A stretch of DNA of 64,000 nucleotides from an uncultured Clostridia bacterium (GTDB taxonomy: Bacteria; Bacillota; Clostridia; Oscillospirales; Ruminococcaceae). Made by a program: the position numbers and the translations under genes. Where the stretch lies: positions 1-64,000 of the forward strand of contig CAMUJF010000005.1 of NCBI GenBank assembly GCA_947089135.1, given 5' to 3'. The notes beneath the pieces were generated by a model, which did not search any database, had not been told where the DNA came from, and was given only the letters and a program-made list of their open reading frames with translations. How positions within the stretch are numbered: position 1 is the stretch's first letter; each line of letters starts with the position of its first letter. Below, one piece after another: positions 63,834 through 64,000 of this stretch.

Positions 63834-64000
63834 TCATCTCAATATTTTAAAAAAAATCCCAATAACATCCGAAATCCTGTCAACGGTATAATCAGGCTTG
63901 AACCGCGCTATATCGGCGTTCCCCTTGCCGAACCAGCCTTGACGTACCCATACCGTGTACATTCCCATTTCGGCGGCAGGAGCAATATCGTTGTCAAGTC
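63834..64000 (-). CDS. HAD-family hydrolase, C-terminal part (runs off the window)
   Basis: The last 55 codons read LDNDIAPAAEMGMYTVWVRQ, then WFGKGNAD and KPDYTVDRISDVIGIF. The first part is HAD motif IV (D-N-D-I-x-P-A), and the rest is the usual end of the fold. The N-terminal part lies beyond base 64000. Substrate unknown. Confidence 0.8.
   Translation of the reverse strand, partial: LDNDIAPAAEMGMYTVWVRQGWFGKGNADIARFKPDYTVDRISDVIGIFFKILR
63894..63912. repeat. 19-bp direct repeat, right copy
   Basis: Identical to 62850-62868. Here the bases encode IARFKP of the HAD hydrolase, and the reading frame continues normally. Confidence 0.8.

Overview
The window looks like chromosome of an anaerobic, low-to-moderate GC, spore-lineage Firmicute, most likely a Clostridia member related to Ruminococcus (Oscillospiraceae). 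The evidence is a class III (oxygen-sensitive) ribonucleotide reductase, several radical SAM proteins, a bacteriohemerythrin, a bacterial V/A-type ATPase, and sporulation genes (a 29-codon spoVM, a CwlD-like amidase, a GerW/YtfJ protein). Most genes lie on the minus strand in tightly packed operons. No rRNA, tRNA or CRISPR array was seen.

Layout. 1-373: repeat-rich tail that looks like an IS21-type insertion-sequence end, then a terminator. 374-11842 (minus): a membrane protein with three helix-hairpin-helix units, an orphan peptide-binding lipoprotein, nrdDG with an NrdR operator, a GH2 glycosidase, a histidine phosphatase, a split ThrE-type exporter and an SDR reductase. 11958-17057: a radical SAM protein, two small minus-strand genes of unknown function, a membrane protein, an amidase, a hemerythrin and radA. 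17076-26257 (minus): a ten-gene operon, V-ATPase G-C-I-K-F-E-A-B-(NUDIX)-D. 26322-27967: the DUF711 and ACT-domain pair. 28262-28965: fused remains of a MATE transporter and a cytidylate-kinase-like gene behind an intact promoter and attenuator-like leader. 29340-32817 (plus): PHP phosphatase, Lrp regulator, aminotransferase, ispE. 33010-35239 (plus): an McrBC-like pair.

35292-48913 (minus) is the classical yicC-remA-gmk-rpoZ-priA-def-fmt-(Zn peptidase)-rsmB-rlmN-prpC-pknB-rsgA-thiN-spoVM gene string. It joins transcription, translation, replication restart, kinase/phosphatase signalling and sporulation genes. 49054-53283: an APH(3')-like kinase, a 54-residue membrane protein and a three-part biotin carboxyltransferase. 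53441-58657: site-2 protease, scpA, scpB, DUF2953, gerW, dacF and a pseudouridine synthase. 58888-64000: rpmB, ligA, a flavodoxin with an XRE regulator, DUF3795, an alpha/beta hydrolase and the 3' end of a HAD hydrolase.

The best candidate for an unusual system is the McrBC-like cassette. Its ATPase starts at the P-loop with no target-recognition domain, and two of the three expected McrC nuclease residues appear replaced (Asp to Asn, Lys to Arg), so it may act without cutting DNA. Other points of interest are a possible three-way-junction RNA leader before the Lrp gene, an attenuator-like leader on a MATE gene that is now broken, and a 19-bp repeat flanking the alpha/beta hydrolase. All functions rest on motif and family recognition by eye; no searches were run.
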